A stretch of DNA of 64,000 nt from Pyrenophora tritici-repentis (taxonomy: Eukaryota; Ascomycota; Dothideomycetes; Pleosporales; Pleosporaceae). The position numbers were made by a program, and so were the translations under genes. The stretch covers positions 1,612,001 to 1,676,000 of the forward strand of contig NC_089394.1 of the NCBI RefSeq assembly GCF_003171515.1, given 5' to 3'. Positions 1 through 11,543 of the stretch are shown one piece after another; position 1 is the first letter of the stretch, and every line of letters starts with the position of its first letter. The notes under the pieces were generated by a model. The model saw nothing but the letters and a program-made list of their open reading frames with translations. It was not told the DNA's origin and searched no databases.

Positions 1-39
1 CCTCTCGTTTTTCAAACGCATTCTTTACCAATCGCCAAA

Positions 40-903
40 ATGCACGCCTCAATTATCCTCTCAGCGCTCGCGCTCTTCCCACTCGCAATGACCGCGCCTT
101 CTCGACGTCTCCCACGCCAAGATGCTACCGATCCTACTCTCTTCGACGCCGACCAGAATTTCGATTCTCCAGCCACGCCTGCCGATTTTGGAAGCCTCTT
201 CGGTGCTCCCGACTCACCTAATGGTGCTCCCCAATCCGAGCCCCGTCAAGAAGACTGTGAGAAGAAGCCCAAACAGCCCATCACCACCCCTCAAGCACCC
301 AGTATACCTAGTGTACCCAGTGGTCCCAAACCACCCGCTGCCCCGAAACCACTTGCTGATCCCAAACCAGCAGCAGGAACTTGCGATCTCTCCAAGCTCC
401 AACAGCCCGCCTCTGCGCTTCAACAGCCAACCCCCGACATGAAGCTCGCCCTCGTCGCCATCGGTCACGGAACCCAAAACTACACCTGTGCCAACGCATC
501 CGCCGTTCCTGCCCCCATCGGCGCCGTCGCCCAGCTCTTCAACACCACCTGCGACACATCTTCCATCGCCAAACGCGACGCCGCCGAAGCCCTCGGCTCC
601 ATCCAAGAATCCACTTCTGACGCCGTTGGTGCCCACTTCTTCCTCGACAACACAACACCCGACTTTGACATCAAGGGCCTGGGCAACACCGAGGCGGCTA
701 AGCTTCAGGATACCCCGGCCCCCAACCCAGCCAAGAATGTAAAGTGGCTCAGGCTTGGACCCAAGGCCGGTAGCACAAGCGCTGTCAAGGCTATTTACCG
801 CTTGAACACTCAAGATGGTGTGGCCCCTGCGACTTGCGAGGGCAAGACGGCGGGTGAGGTGCTGGCTATCGAGTACACGGCTCAGTACTGGATTTACACC
901 TAG
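40..903 (+). CDS. secreted DUF3455-family protein
   Basis: Single-exon gene of 287 residues. Residues 1-19 are a signal peptide (hydrophobic core SALALFPLAM, then TA). A proline/lysine-rich linker of repeated PKP units covers about residues 70-110. From about residue 135 the sequence matches the DUF3455 family: LVAIGHGTQNYTC, then GAVAQLFNTTC, then an HFFLD segment, and a C-terminal region ending in a Tyr/Trp-rich stretch. Several NxT/S sites and a KR dibasic site (about residue 178) fit passage through the secretory pathway. The family has no established reaction, so none is assigned; an extracellular or wall role is inference. The start is the first ATG, 39 bp into the window, so the promoter is outside. 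Confidence 0.85.
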   Translation: MHASIILSALALFPLAMTAPSRRLPRQDATDPTLFDADQNFDSPATPADFGSLFGAPDSPNGAPQSEPRQEDCEKKPKQPITTPQAPSIPSVPSGPKPPAAPKPLADPKPAAGTCDLSKLQQPASALQQPTPDMKLALVAIGHGTQNYTCANASAVPAPIGAVAQLFNTTCDTSSIAKRDAAEALGSIQESTSDAVGAHFFLDNTTPDFDIKGLGNTEAAKLQDTPAPNPAKNVKWLRLGPKAGSTSAVKAIYRLNTQDGVAPATCEGKTAGEVLAIEYTAQYWIYT

Positions 904-1733
904 GGCTTTCGCTATGCGCACACTGTGCTGTATATGCGGGCTCTAGGGTGAGTAATGAGTCCTCGATACCATGCATGGTCTTGAGATGAGCGACGACGGA
1001 GGCCAAGGAGTGCAGAGAGAGGGTGGTTTTCTTTTCATCATGTGTATCAAACTTCCTGTGTATCATTTTCCTTTTGGGGGCGGAGGCGGTGTCTAATAGT
1101 CGGCTTTTGTATACCTCATGTCTCATATATATATAACCAGCAGTTGGTCCAAAAAGAAACAAGCTTTGCTTGTACAGAAATACATATTACTACGGACCAT
1201 CTCAAATCCCCCTCGTTCTTGTGCCTGACATACAGCAGAGTTTCTTTCTACTTGTTGCTTTCCTTTCCTTTACCATCAGGCGTAGTATCAGCGGTATGCA
1301 CACAAATGTGAATTGAGCACTCCCCATATATATGTCCGGTCTTGTCCTTTGGTCATGATATCGGGACTGAAGTCGAATAAGCCATGATACTACAAATGAC
1401 AACTACGACACGGCGTCAAGCAAGCATCAACGACACGCATAAGTTAACCTTCTCACACACATGTACAAGCTCAAGATGAACATCAACATAAAATCCAATT
1501 TAAATGCCTCGCCACGCTATGCATCGACTAAAACAGTTCAATCCAGAACTCTCTCCGCAGAAAAAAACCAGCGAATGCAAATGGGTATCGTGCGCGCGAG
1601 AACAACAAAAAACAACAACGACGAAGCAAAGATCCCCTCCTTTGCTGTCCGGTGAGCGAAAAAAAGTAACAACAAAATGCGCTCGCTACGATGCTAATGC
1701 AGCAACAACAAACCCCGCTTTCCTCTAAATCAT
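904..1733. other. gene-free interval between convergent genes
   Basis: About 830 bp between the ends of two convergent genes. It should hold both 3' UTRs. It contains a short TATATATATA run near 1126 and A-rich tracts near 1610-1680. No coding signal or RNA gene was recognised. Confidence 0.6.
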
Positions 1734-4700
1734 CTACAAGTACCCATACAACGCCTCATCATCCTCTTCGGTGATAGTCGCCAAGTATAGAAATTCTTCC
1801 TCGGCTTGTTCGAGAGCCACTCTACGACTCATGGCGCGCTCCTCCCAGCCGAGACTGATACCCGAAAGTTGCACTGCTGACATCTTAGGTAGGCGGCCAG
1901 CACCAGAAGAAGCCTGCATATGGGGCGGAATGTGGTAGGTAAGGTCTGAGGGATCTTGTGTGATGGGACTGGACAGTCCTAGTGGTGTATCGGCGCCTCC
2001 ATCGAAGGATTCTGTGTCGTCTGAGAGCCAAGCGAGTTCCAGAAGGTCGAGCCTGGCCATTGATTCGTGATGTGCGGCTTCGTAGCGGACGTGTTCCATC
2101 TTGTTGAACATGTCGCGTAAGTTGCGGTCGAATGACTCTTTGTTTTCGCGCGAGCGTAGCCAGTGGTTCTCGTTTTGTAGGGCATCGATGAATGTCTTGA
2201 GTCCACCAGGAACTGTACGCGGGTCTGCCGCTTGCTGAGGCTGCTCGACTGTGGCTGTGGTGTTGTCCGCGGGCATGTCGGAATCGTTGCGACCATGCTC
2301 ATCGGCATTGGCCAGACGCTCCCTCAATGCCTCCATTTCTAGCATCTGAGCTCGGTTGGTTGCTTGAAGTTCCATGATCTTATCGTGGCGTTTGGTGAGC
2401 TCCTCCTGCAAGGCTTCGACGCCTTCCGTCTTGGTCGCAGCATCCCGGATCTTAGCCAGCAGATGCTCAATTTCAAGCTCCTTGGTAGCAATGACCTGCT
2501 CTCGTTCATGGATCTTGAGAACAGTGGCACGATGCTCAGCTGTGAGGACTTGTAGTTGGCGTACAGCCTCATCGTCCTTCTTCCGTGCCGACTCGACCTC
2601 CTTTGCTTTCTGTGCCCAGGGTGTAGGACCATGCTCAATCTCAACATTGTTTGAGAGTACGGAGGCATGATCGGTCCAGTGGCGTAGGCTGAATGTCAGG
2701 CCGTTCAGACCCGCAGTGAGGAAAATGGTACGTTGCTTTGTGTCAAGATCGTCAATATTGGCTTTGATAGAGGCAATCTCGCTCGCTGAGATGGCTTCGG
2801 GATCTGACAGGCTCGAGCACTTCGAAACCTCTTCGATCAGTGCACGAGTGAAGTTGGCGATTCCTTCAGCGGCAACCGCTAGCCCCTCATCGTATTGGAC
2901 TGCGTCATCCATGCCGTCTAGGAAACGAGGATACATGTTGTCCTCAGCCAAGGCTTGTATAGTTCGTAGCAACTTGGTAGAGGCTGCAAGCGCACCTTGC
3001 GTAGTCTCTAGTGGCGTTTTGAAGTGTTCCAGGGTGTACTGGCACTCCTCAAGTATGCTTGTAGGGACCTTTTGCAGAGCGAAGGTGGCCAAGTCATACA
3101 TGTAGGTGATGTAGTCGAGTCGAGCATGGATAGAGGTCATCCTGGACAACAGTTCGCCTTCTGGGCGTGCGGCCAAAGCATCTTGGTGACTTGATAGAAT
3201 GGCGTCATGTGTCTTGGTAGAACGATGGAGAGATCCGGCAAATTCCTCAAAGTTGACCGTGTCTGCCTTCAAAGCATTGAGACCTTGGTCAAGCACTTGC
3301 TCAACCGAAAGTAACTCTTGATAGGTGGGCCCGATGTTGGCGAAGTCAGGGAGAGACAAGCCGCGAATGGCAGACCAGAGTCGGTTGTTGCCCTCTTTGA
3401 GGACCTCTAGGTAGCTGATTGACTTGACACAAATGAGTCGAGAGATTGCATCGTCCAAGCGGCCACCGTTGCTCATCTGGCGGTTGGTGCTTCGTAACAC
3501 GTTGATAAGCAGATCGGACTTTCCAGCAATCCTTTCTGCAGCAAGGTAGGCCTGAAGCGATTCGCTGCGGGTGAATTCCTTAGACTCAGTCTCGTTCCAA
3601 ATCTCCAGCTTCTCAGCGAGCTGGTCGGCCTTTAGCGATATAAGAGCAGCCTCAATCTCCCGCGTGGTGGACAGGACAGTGGCTGCACGGAGTTGTCTGT
3701 TGAGATCCATGACTTCGTTGAAACGTCCAGTAGTGTCCTTTACTTGGGCTTCTGTCATGTTCTTCGAAGACTCGGCATCAGCCATTCTAGTTTGTAGATC
3801 CATGACGAGGTCTCGGAACTTGGAGATGAGGGATTCGTTGTCGGTGATGATGGCAGTTTGATCGGCAATGAGTTTTGCCTGCTCTGCAAGTTCGTTGTTC
3901 TTAGCGTCAAGCTCCGCGAGCATGTCCTCTTCTTGCTCGAGGTGCTGAACCTCCAGCTCATCGTTGAGTTCTCGCAGGTTTTCGAGATCTTGCACGACCA
4001 TTTCTTGTTCCGCGAGCCTATCTTGGAGATTTTGGTTTTGGTGTGTCAACTCTCCCACCATGTCTTCGTATTCATTGGCGGCATCTAATTGCTGTTTGAG
4101 ATGTTCGACGAGGGATTCAGATTCAGCGAGACGTTCGTGAAGAGTGGCATTCTCCGATTCGTAGTGCTCAAGCTGTTGAAGGTCGGCTTCTAGGCTAAGG
4201 ATTCGTGCCTTCTGGTCTTGTTCCCGTTCTTCGGTCATCTCCTTTAGCGTTATCAACGCGTGCCGTAGCCGGTCGTTCTCATGTTGAAGTCTGTAATAGC
4301 CGGCTTCTTGTTTTTGCTCCTCCGACATTTCTGTGGTGAACAATTCGGCCTCGTCTCGAAGGATGTCCAGTTCCAGGCTCTGCTCCTCCACTCGCTTGCG
4401 CAACGACTCCAGCTCAGCCTCCGCCTGATCAGCCCTCTCCTCTGCCATTTCTTTGTCAACCAAGGCATCCTCAAGGTCGACTTCGTGATCCTGCTGCGTC
4501 TTCTCAAGAGCCTCGTGTCCCTGTTGAAGGATTTTGACCTTTTCCCTCAACTCCTGTGCCTCGCTGTATTGATTTTGGCATTTAGCTTGTAGCTTCTGGA
4601 TGATGCCGTTGAATCTATCCCGCTCGTCTCGTACTTGTGTCAACTCCCTGAGCCGATCTTGATCCTCCGAGTGTTGCTTTTCCAAATGACGTATTTTGGT

Positions 4701-5255
4701 TTGTAGAGTTTCTATGTTGTTATTGTCTCGGGATGTTTTGGCGGCATTACTGGTTTGTGACGAAGCAAGGCTGGGTCTTGAGGGTGGTGGTGCGGGCCGG
4801 GCGAATTCCGTGGCAGGATTGGAAGAGATGCTAGCGACGCTGGCTTTGCGGACAGGCTGGCGAGGGGGTGGCTGCGAAGGAGAAGCTACGACTGATTGCC
4901 GTTTTGTGGTCAATGTAGCAGATCTGGGTTTTGGAGCGATGACGCTGGCGGGCCGGGGTCTTGGTGTGGTTGCTGGAGGCTTAGCCTTTGGTGTTGGCGC
5001 TCGTTGTGGTGTAGAAGGTGGTGCTGGCTGTGAGATGATTTTGGTAATGCTTGAATCTCGTATGAACAAGCCGTGGCCCGGTGGGCAATTGAAGTAGCGC
5101 TCCCCACGTACGGAGCCATCGTTCTTTCCCGTGGGCGTGGGAAGCTCTATGCCAACAAAGGTGCCTTCCGAGACATGAATTGGCCCAACATACCGGACTA
5201 CACCGTACTGTTCGCTCGTAGTTTCGACCGTCTGGCCGACCCTGATAGTAGTCAT
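1734..5255 (-). CDS. ro-3: dynactin p150Glued-type large subunit (CAP-Gly)
   Basis: Uninterrupted 1173-residue reading frame. Residues 1-75 form a CAP-Gly microtubule-binding domain (VGIELPTPTGKNDGSVRGERYF, with the GKNDGSV core). A basic Ser/Pro/Thr-rich linker follows (about 75-170), then a long coiled coil rich in E/Q/L (about 180-520), a dynactin-type central region (about 540-830) and a second coiled coil (about 910-1010). This order is that of p150Glued, called ro-3 in Neurospora and nudM in Aspergillus. The subunit tethers dynein to microtubules and cargo and is needed for nuclear migration and hyphal growth. It is a little shorter than animal p150. The start is fixed by the CAP-Gly domain, which begins right after the first Met. 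Confidence 0.95.
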   Translation of the reverse strand: MTTIRVGQTVETTSEQYGVVRYVGPIHVSEGTFVGIELPTPTGKNDGSVRGERYFNCPPGHGLFIRDSSITKIISQPAPPSTPQRAPTPKAKPPATTPRPRPASVIAPKPRSATLTTKRQSVVASPSQPPPRQPVRKASVASISSNPATEFARPAPPPSRPSLASSQTSNAAKTSRDNNNIETLQTKIRHLEKQHSEDQDRLRELTQVRDERDRFNGIIQKLQAKCQNQYSEAQELREKVKILQQGHEALEKTQQDHEVDLEDALVDKEMAEERADQAEAELESLRKRVEEQSLELDILRDEAELFTTEMSEEQKQEAGYYRLQHENDRLRHALITLKEMTEEREQDQKARILSLEADLQQLEHYESENATLHERLAESESLVEHLKQQLDAANEYEDMVGELTHQNQNLQDRLAEQEMVVQDLENLRELNDELEVQHLEQEEDMLAELDAKNNELAEQAKLIADQTAIITDNESLISKFRDLVMDLQTRMADAESSKNMTEAQVKDTTGRFNEVMDLNRQLRAATVLSTTREIEAALISLKADQLAEKLEIWNETESKEFTRSESLQAYLAAERIAGKSDLLINVLRSTNRQMSNGGRLDDAISRLICVKSISYLEVLKEGNNRLWSAIRGLSLPDFANIGPTYQELLSVEQVLDQGLNALKADTVNFEEFAGSLHRSTKTHDAILSSHQDALAARPEGELLSRMTSIHARLDYITYMYDLATFALQKVPTSILEECQYTLEHFKTPLETTQGALAASTKLLRTIQALAEDNMYPRFLDGMDDAVQYDEGLAVAAEGIANFTRALIEEVSKCSSLSDPEAISASEIASIKANIDDLDTKQRTIFLTAGLNGLTFSLRHWTDHASVLSNNVEIEHGPTPWAQKAKEVESARKKDDEAVRQLQVLTAEHRATVLKIHEREQVIATKELEIEHLLAKIRDAATKTEGVEALQEELTKRHDKIMELQATNRAQMLEMEALRERLANADEHGRNDSDMPADNTTATVEQPQQAADPRTVPGGLKTFIDALQNENHWLRSRENKESFDRNLRDMFNKMEHVRYEAAHHESMARLDLLELAWLSDDTESFDGGADTPLGLSSPITQDPSDLTYHIPPHMQASSGAGRLPKMSAVQLSGISLGWEERAMSRRVALEQAEEEFLYLATITEEDDEALYGYL

Positions 5256-5940
5256 GATAGCGGGGTGCTAGCAAACTGAGGTGCGGGGAAGATTGAGAGG
5301 AAGGTGTAGACAGCGTTGGGTGTGACAGCTGTCCTTACACGTCGCGTCGCGAAATCGCTGCAGGTACTGGAAAGTGCAAACGCGGGCAGTTGAACCTGGA
5401 AAATGTTGGGAAAGTCCCAAGGAGAAGAAGCAGATACGCAAAATTGCACGGGTATCAGCTCAACGGTGGTGCATTGGCGGTATGGCTCATGGGCTGTTGC
5501 ACATGTCTATGTTGTAGAAGAGAAGAGGATAGAAGACGAGACGACAGTACGTAGTACTGAGCCCGCCGGCATTTTCCGTCGCTCACGTGATCCCCTTTCG
5601 CCCTAACCCCGGCGCATAACAGCCGGCGCTAACCAGAATTAGCGCGTCTCGCCCTTTCCAAACTTTTGTCGCGTTAGTAATATACAAACGTCCTGAGGCA
5701 CATCTGATACAAGCCTTCTTTTCGCATTGTGGGTGCCGCCTTACAAGGAGGCAAATACCTCCCATACGTCGCATTAAAAGTTCAGCACGTCAAAACGCCA
5801 AGGTGCACAAATGTTTCATTCAAACATCCATTCACCTTGTTTCTTAGTCGGGCATTATCAGGAATGATACATGTACAGTTCCAACCCCACATGCCCGCCT
5901 AAGCCGTGCTCTACAGAAGTCAAGCCATTCCTGTTCTCCC
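5256..5940. other. promoter of p150 gene and 3' side of ABC gene
   Basis: About 685 bp between two tandem minus-strand genes. It should carry the 5' leader and promoter of the dynactin gene. No conserved coding sequence was recognised. Confidence 0.5.
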
Positions 5941-8303
5941 TCACATTGAAGCCTCCAATTCCTTGATCCTCTGCTCGATATCCGGAACTGCACGGAGCTG
6001 TAGGTCAATATCTTCCTTCTCACTAAACACATACCAAGTTAGCATCTGTTTCGTAAGAGCAAGGACAAGGAAATGACTTACTCTTCAAGCACCGCCCTCC
6101 TCTCTGCATCTAGGCCTCCAAAATAGAACCCTCCTTGTCCATCAAACTGCAGAATGCGACTGTGGTACTTCCATAGGCTGCGTCGATGACTCACGGTCAT
6201 GAGTGTGATACCTAGTCTCTTCGCTTCTTCGTACATGACTCTCTCCACTTCCAATGTAACGCTACTCGTACATTCGTCAAGGATCGCATATCTGGGTTTG
6301 TGGTAGAAGAGTCTGGCCATAGCAACGCGCTGTTGAAGACCACCAGAGAGCACATCTTCCCACTGTGCTTCAGCATCAAAGTCACCAGGGCGGTCAATGA
6401 GCGTCTCTAGGTTCAACGTACTCAGAACAGAGAGAAGGTCGTTGTCAGTAATACCCTTCGAATGCATGTCGTGCAACGAGTCTGGATAGATGATTTGCTG
6501 ACGCAGCGTACCGCGGGAAAGGTAAGGTCGCTGGGGAATATAGAAGATGTCTTCAAACGGCGGCTTGCGTACTTTGCCTCCGTAGACGGGCCATAAGCCG
6601 CCAAGAATGCGGAACAAACTACTCTTGCCACAACCATTCGGTCCTACGATAAGTAGGTGGTCACCTGGCTTTACGGCGAAAGATAGCTTACGAACTAGCA
6701 CGTCGCCGTTTGGTGATACGATTGGTACGTCGATGAACTCAATGTCTGAACCCTCGGTCACAGTGCCGCGGCCCCGTAGGACTGACGCGTTTTCTTCGGT
6801 GTCGGCTGATGAAACAAGTTTCTTCTCAAAGTGGCCTGCTTGGATGTCGTCGATCACATCGAGCAGGGTGGCAACGCGGGATGTGTAGCCGGCAAGTTCG
6901 GTGATTTCCTTGTAGGAGAACATGACGCGGCCGAAGGCGTCGCTGGACATTAGCAGCATGCGGCGGTTCGTTACGAAACCTGCGATTTTTTGATTAGTAG
7001 GAGTTCCGATGGCCAAGAAAATTTGAGAAGCCCGAGGAGAGGTGGAGAAGGGAAAACTTACTCTCCGTCCGATCACCTGTACTCATGCCTCCGGTCCCTG
7101 GTAGCTTGAAGAATACTGGTACACTGCAAAGCATCAATCCCAACGCTCCCCAGAAGTACTTGATAACAAAATCCTCCATGATGCCGTGGTAGAACCTCCT
7201 CCTCAAAATGCGGTTGACATGCTTGATCAAGGTAAAATACCCTTTATCAAGCGTATCCTTTTCAGCTTCATGTCCGGCATAGAGCGCCACTTCCTCACTC
7301 CAATCAATCAACCTGCTATGCTGAAACCTAAACTCGCCCTCTAATCTCGCTTCATCCGCCACATATTTGCCGAATGGGGGCGTAAGTGCCCTCATGACGT
7401 TTGCGGAGATTTGTACGAGGAGGGACATGAAGAAGAGACCCTCGCCACCGACACTGCGCGAGAGAGAGTAGTTGTAGATTATGATGTCGAGAACAGGTTT
7501 GGCGAGATTGGAGTAGAGTTCTGCGAGGGAGTTTGAGAACTTGGCTACATCGACGGTGATGAGTTGATCGGCGTTTGCGATGCGGTCGTCGAGCGCAGAG
7601 AGGGTGTAGAAGGTCATTTGAGATAGATATTTCGAGTGAATGTGATTCGTGAGGCGGGTTCGGTATTGGAGGGAGAGTTTGCACTGGTGGTATGAGAGCT
7701 GTTGTTGTTAGCATATTGCCAGGTCTCGTAGTTCATCATTGAAGTCCAGTCTCCATCCCCGACCGTAGACGAAATGTTTCGACATACCATACTATTCGTG
7801 AACGTCGCCGGCACAGCAACAGACATCCACCATACCAATCCCGTAAGAAACTCTCTTCCCTTCCCCCTCACAAGCGCACTGACCAGCCTTCCATCCAACT
7901 CCGCCACATACAAACTAATCATCGTCCTCAACACCAAGAAAACACTATGCCCAATCAACAACCTAAACTCCTTGCTCTTCCAGCCCGGTATACATATCCT
8001 CAACAACCTCAGTAGGTTCTTGAAAAACTCCCTATTCAGCTCAACCTTCTTCCTGCCCGTCGCTTCACCCTCTCCCGCCGATGTCTTTTCAGCGCTCTTG
8101 TTGGCCCGTCGCAGGGAAGCAGCTTTTTGCTCGGCGATGGCATTGCGGATGCGATTTATGAGGGCGACAAAGAGGGTCAGGTACACAGCGCGCGATATGC
8201 GGGTTCGGTTTGAGAGGTACAGCCGCGTGAGGTCGTTTACTATGGCTTTTGCAGAGGCGCTGGTGAGGCGATGGGAAGAGAGAGGTTTGGAGAAGACGGC
8301 CAT
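5941..8303 (-). CDS. PXA2: peroxisomal fatty-acid ABC half-transporter (ALDP/PMP70 type)
   Basis: Four exons give 710 residues: 8303-7788, 7698-7062, 6979-6082 and 6022-5941; all introns are GT-AG. The N-terminal half is an ABCD-type membrane domain with the EAA-like motif [15 protein letters not shown]. The C-terminal ATPase has Walker A (GPNGCGKSS), signature [14 protein letters not shown], Walker B (YAILDECTS) and a switch His (TVSHRRS). One ATPase per chain means a half-transporter that must dimerise; in yeast the pair is Pxa1/Pxa2, which imports long-chain acyl-CoA into peroxisomes for beta-oxidation. The modest N terminus suits the Pxa2 partner, which is inference. An in-frame ATG 33 bp upstream (8336) is possible; 8303 was chosen because it starts the basic N-terminal segment. 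The last exon encodes a short helical tail. Confidence 0.93.
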
Positions 8304-8930
8304 GGCTACCGTATGAGAGGCATTTGTGGTACGCAAGGGTCAGTCGCCGTTTGCGCAGGGCGACCGTTACGCGTTGGTGGACAGTCGGTGCTGAGGTCTT
8401 GGTGGTTGCAGTGATGGCTTTTTGGGAGATGTGTGAGATGCGGTTGCTTCGGTCGACCGGTAGCTTTGGGTACGACAGCGCGTTCGGCCCCGCGAGATTT
8501 GTAGCGTTGCTTTGCTGTGCAGAGGCGATGGTGTTGCTTGACGACATGTGAACCAATACCTCGGCTTCCCCACAAATCGTCTAGCCGCTTCGGGCGATAA
8601 GCTGGGGAAAGCTTTCACATGAACGACGAACGGATCCCCGTGCGGCTCTCCATGCACATCCTGTGTCCGTGTTCAAAGAAGCTATATGCCGACGTTTTCG
8701 CTTTTCGGTTCAAGTCTGCGGTCTTGTCAAATGCCAGTCACAAAAAATGAAGACACGATAGAAAACGACTACCGGAACATATTTATCGGTAGGCACCTGG
8801 AGTAGAACAGCAACTCCGTTGCATTACAACCTCGTACGTGTCCTCAAATTCTTCCACTAAGTAAATACACGCAGGACTATCATCTCTTTTTGAACCTTGT
8901 TTATTCTTTCCACTTCACCTCTCTCCTACC
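8304..8930. other. intergenic, promoter side of ABC transporter gene
   Basis: About 630 bp upstream of the ABC gene and downstream of the next minus-strand gene. Open frames here overlap on several strands and show no family features. I see no gene. Confidence 0.5.
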
Positions 8931-9588
8931 TCACCCATGCCTCTGCGTACCCTTGAAGCACGCATAACTAAACACCCTATCGTTGAAATCCCCCTTCGCC
9001 GTATACCTCAAATCCGCAATCCCAGGCCACGTCAACCCCAAAAAGTCGGATTCATCGCTAAGAAACTTGCGACAGTATGCGTTGCTACCAGGTTGATCAG
9101 TACCACGAGGGGTGAAGCGTAGAGAGAGATGGGAGAAGAAGAGAGGGAAGACCATACGTGTAGAACTCGCAGAAAAAACCTTTATCGGGTCCAATAGAAG
9201 AGTCCCGACCGGTGAGGACGGTGCAGTCGGAGTCGGAGCTGCCGAGGGGAGTGAATTTGTGCTCGCAAATACCACCCCAGTGGATGTCTGAGCAGACGTA
9301 AATCTGGCGTGAGATTAGTATTTCCAATTTTTTCTCGTTACGCTGTTCAGCGGGCATGAACGAGATGATGTAGACAGAGACATGACTTACACCAGCAGGT
9401 GTGTCACTTGGATCCGCAGCAGTCGTGCTTGATGGTGAAGCAGAGGAAACCAGGGTGATGAGGGTAGTCGCAGATGTTGCCGTCGAGGCAGCGTATTTTA
9501 TGACAGTGTTGTTTGTGGATGCTGTGACGAGAGTAGTGCTAGCGAAAAGCATAGTGGCGAGGATGAAAAAGTACATGATGAGAGGCAT
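8931..9588 (-). CDS. small secreted cysteine-containing protein
   Basis: Three exons (9588-9391, 9303-9158, 9084-8931) give 165 residues. Residues 1-24 form a signal peptide (MYFFILATMLFA core). A Ser/Thr-rich stretch follows (about 28-60) and looks O-glycosylated. The mature domain has six cysteines (YVC, ICEH, DCTV, FCEF, YCRK, YACF), probably three disulfides. Both introns have good GT-AG borders, and the cysteine pattern runs across the joins, which supports the model. A TATA box lies 68 bp upstream of the start. I do not recognise the family; its size, signal and cysteines are those of fungal effector-like proteins, but no activity can be assigned. Confidence 0.8.
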
Positions 9589-9655
9589 AAAGAGTGTACT
9601 CTTCAAGCTGATGGAGATAGAGACACTGATTTCTAGCGTTCCAAACGCCCGCCTC

Positions 9656-9661
9656 TTTATA
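9656..9661 (-). promoter_or_regulatory. TATA box of small secreted protein gene
   Basis: TATAAA on the minus strand, 68 bp upstream of the start codon of the small secreted protein gene. The context GTATAAAGAGGC is a good TATA match at a normal distance for an inducible fungal gene. Confidence 0.55.
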
Positions 9662-10389
9662 CACGCCTCAGCCAGCAACACAGGCCCTACCGACACAAGG
9701 TGGACATCGTCATAGGCACTCTGGTGTATTGACTATGACGATAGTTGCGCAACGGTTGGGATATTCGGCTGTCGGCGTTGTGTGACGGAACCACAGGTTA
9801 CACCTATGACCTGCAGCACACGACTTTCCTGCACGTAGGCTACGCGCTTCCCAGCAAATTTCATGTGTGATAACAAGGTCTTGGACCATGAGGGTAGTGT
9901 AAGTGTGATGACTGGGCGTTGCACCGTCATGTATGTCCGGCGAATACATTAATCAAATGGCATGCTGTATCAGGAATGCTCTGTTGTTTCTCGAGAAGGC
10001 GCCTGTGACGAAGCTACTGTTGTTGTTGTAGCACCAGTCAGTCGCGTGAGGGACGTTGTGGACAAAGGTACAACATGTTTGATGAGAAGGACAAAATGCG
10101 AGCGTTCCCTTACTTTGGGAAGCTAGGACTTGTTCTATTGAAAACAGTAATGGGTATAAACAATACACACGGCCGCAGCCCCCAGCGCGATGGTATCTTT
10201 CGCGCTTCCTACCAAACAAAGACTGTAGAATCAACAACACCAACCCAAGGGATTAACTAAGCGTTGTCCAAGCGCAGGTTGGTAATTTTTGTAAAGAAGC
10301 TCAAAGGAGCATTATGGCAAAGTGTTTCTCTACAATCAGAGGCGTATTGGGTGGTCCAAATGAGGATACGGCAAAACGGAGCGAGCGTA
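9662..10389. other. intergenic interval
   Basis: About 730 bp between two minus-strand genes. It holds the promoter of the small secreted protein gene and the 3' UTR of the rhomboid-like gene. A short GTT repeat lies near 10018-10029. No coding region is supported. Confidence 0.5.
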
Positions 10390-11543
10390 CTAAGGTCTGG
10401 CTGGCGGCTCGGAACGTTCCGGCTCGTAATTCGTTTCCCCTAACGACTCGGAAGGTCCGGAGACGGAAGCCGTAGCTGGAGCAGATGCAGGTGCGCTTCG
10501 GGAAGCGGCTGCGTTCAAGCGCGCGTTCAGTGCTTCAAGGGCTAAAGCTCGTCGCCTCTCTGCCTCAGCGCGTGTTGCTCCGCCTCGACCGCCCCTGCTG
10601 TTGGGATTCATGATGCTTGGTAGGCCCCCCTCGGCACGAGCGGTGGCCTGCTCGTTACCCGCGTCTATGTCTCTGTCTGAAAATGGGGTACAAACGTTGA
10701 GTGATATCATGGCATTGTAGATGCCGTCAGCCAGCGCTCCCACAGGGGTCTGGATGGGCTCAGGGAAGAAGTGAGCAAAGCTGAAGGTGTCTGAAGCGTC
10801 TCCCCGAATATAAGAAGCGTCTCCAGTAGACGAAGATGATAGTGAGGGGCTAATGCGGTAGAATCGAAGGTAGATCCACGCAGTCATGAAGCCAAAGTAT
10901 GCCAGGAACATGGCCGTCTCAGTGCCCAGGACTATGCCAGAAATTGTGTTTGTGAGTAAGAATATGGCGGGAAAGTGCTTGACGCGCATGCGGATGAGAC
11001 CCTTCGCAATGGCCACAGTGTGTTCGGGAACGAGTTGCTTAAACGAGACGAGGAAGCCTGCCTGGATAGCAATGCCGCCAGAGATAGTGGTTTGCCTAGA
11101 CTGGTCAGCACAGCGGTCTCACCGTGTCAGAGGGGTAATCACATCATGGAGCCTTTGCTCATGATTAAGTAGCCAGCCAGGTAGAGAATATATGTGAGGA
11201 TGTTTGGTATCATGGCCACGAACAGCATGAACTTGGTGAACTCATGAGACCCCCACGCGCGTTCCAGGTAGCGTCCGCCATAGAAGACGGTTAGGCCGGT
11301 GGTGATGAGGCCGAGCAGGTTCTGCTCCACTACAGTCGCGAGAGCAAATACCCAGGGATACCACGGCACCGAGTGGCGAGGGACTATGGTGAGCCATGGA
11401 ACACCGTTGCCGACGCCGATGATGGGCTTCTCGACCTTTTCCACCCAGTCAGCATGCGGTCGCAGGGCGAAGTTGATGAGGGTGAAGAAGACGACAGCGG
11501 CCAGAATGCCCCTGGTGAGCGGCGGGAGGTTTATCCGAGGCAT
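10390..11543 (-). CDS. TMEM115/DUF1751-type integral membrane protein
   Basis: Two exons, 11543-11143 and 11095-10390, give 368 residues. The N-terminal about 210 residues are rhomboid-like: several hydrophobic spans, PWYPWVFALAT, GRYLERAWGSHEF, then FVAMIPN and GGIAIQAGFLVSFKQ after the splice. This is the eukaryotic integral membrane protein family DUF1751 (TMEM115 in animals), a pseudoprotease-like Golgi protein linked to retrograde transport. No rhomboid Ser/His catalytic pair was seen. The tail (about 260-368) is polar and low complexity, with RGGRGG and Ala-rich runs, and is probably cytosolic. The 47-bp intron uses a GTGATT donor, a little unusual, but joining there restores the conserved frame. 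The start Met (11543) begins the conserved segment. Confidence 0.88.

Noticed and set aside
214..921. 235-codon antisense frame across the DUF3455 gene
   Set aside because: It mirrors a proline-rich coding strand and has no family features; the plus-strand gene has a signal peptide and conserved motifs.
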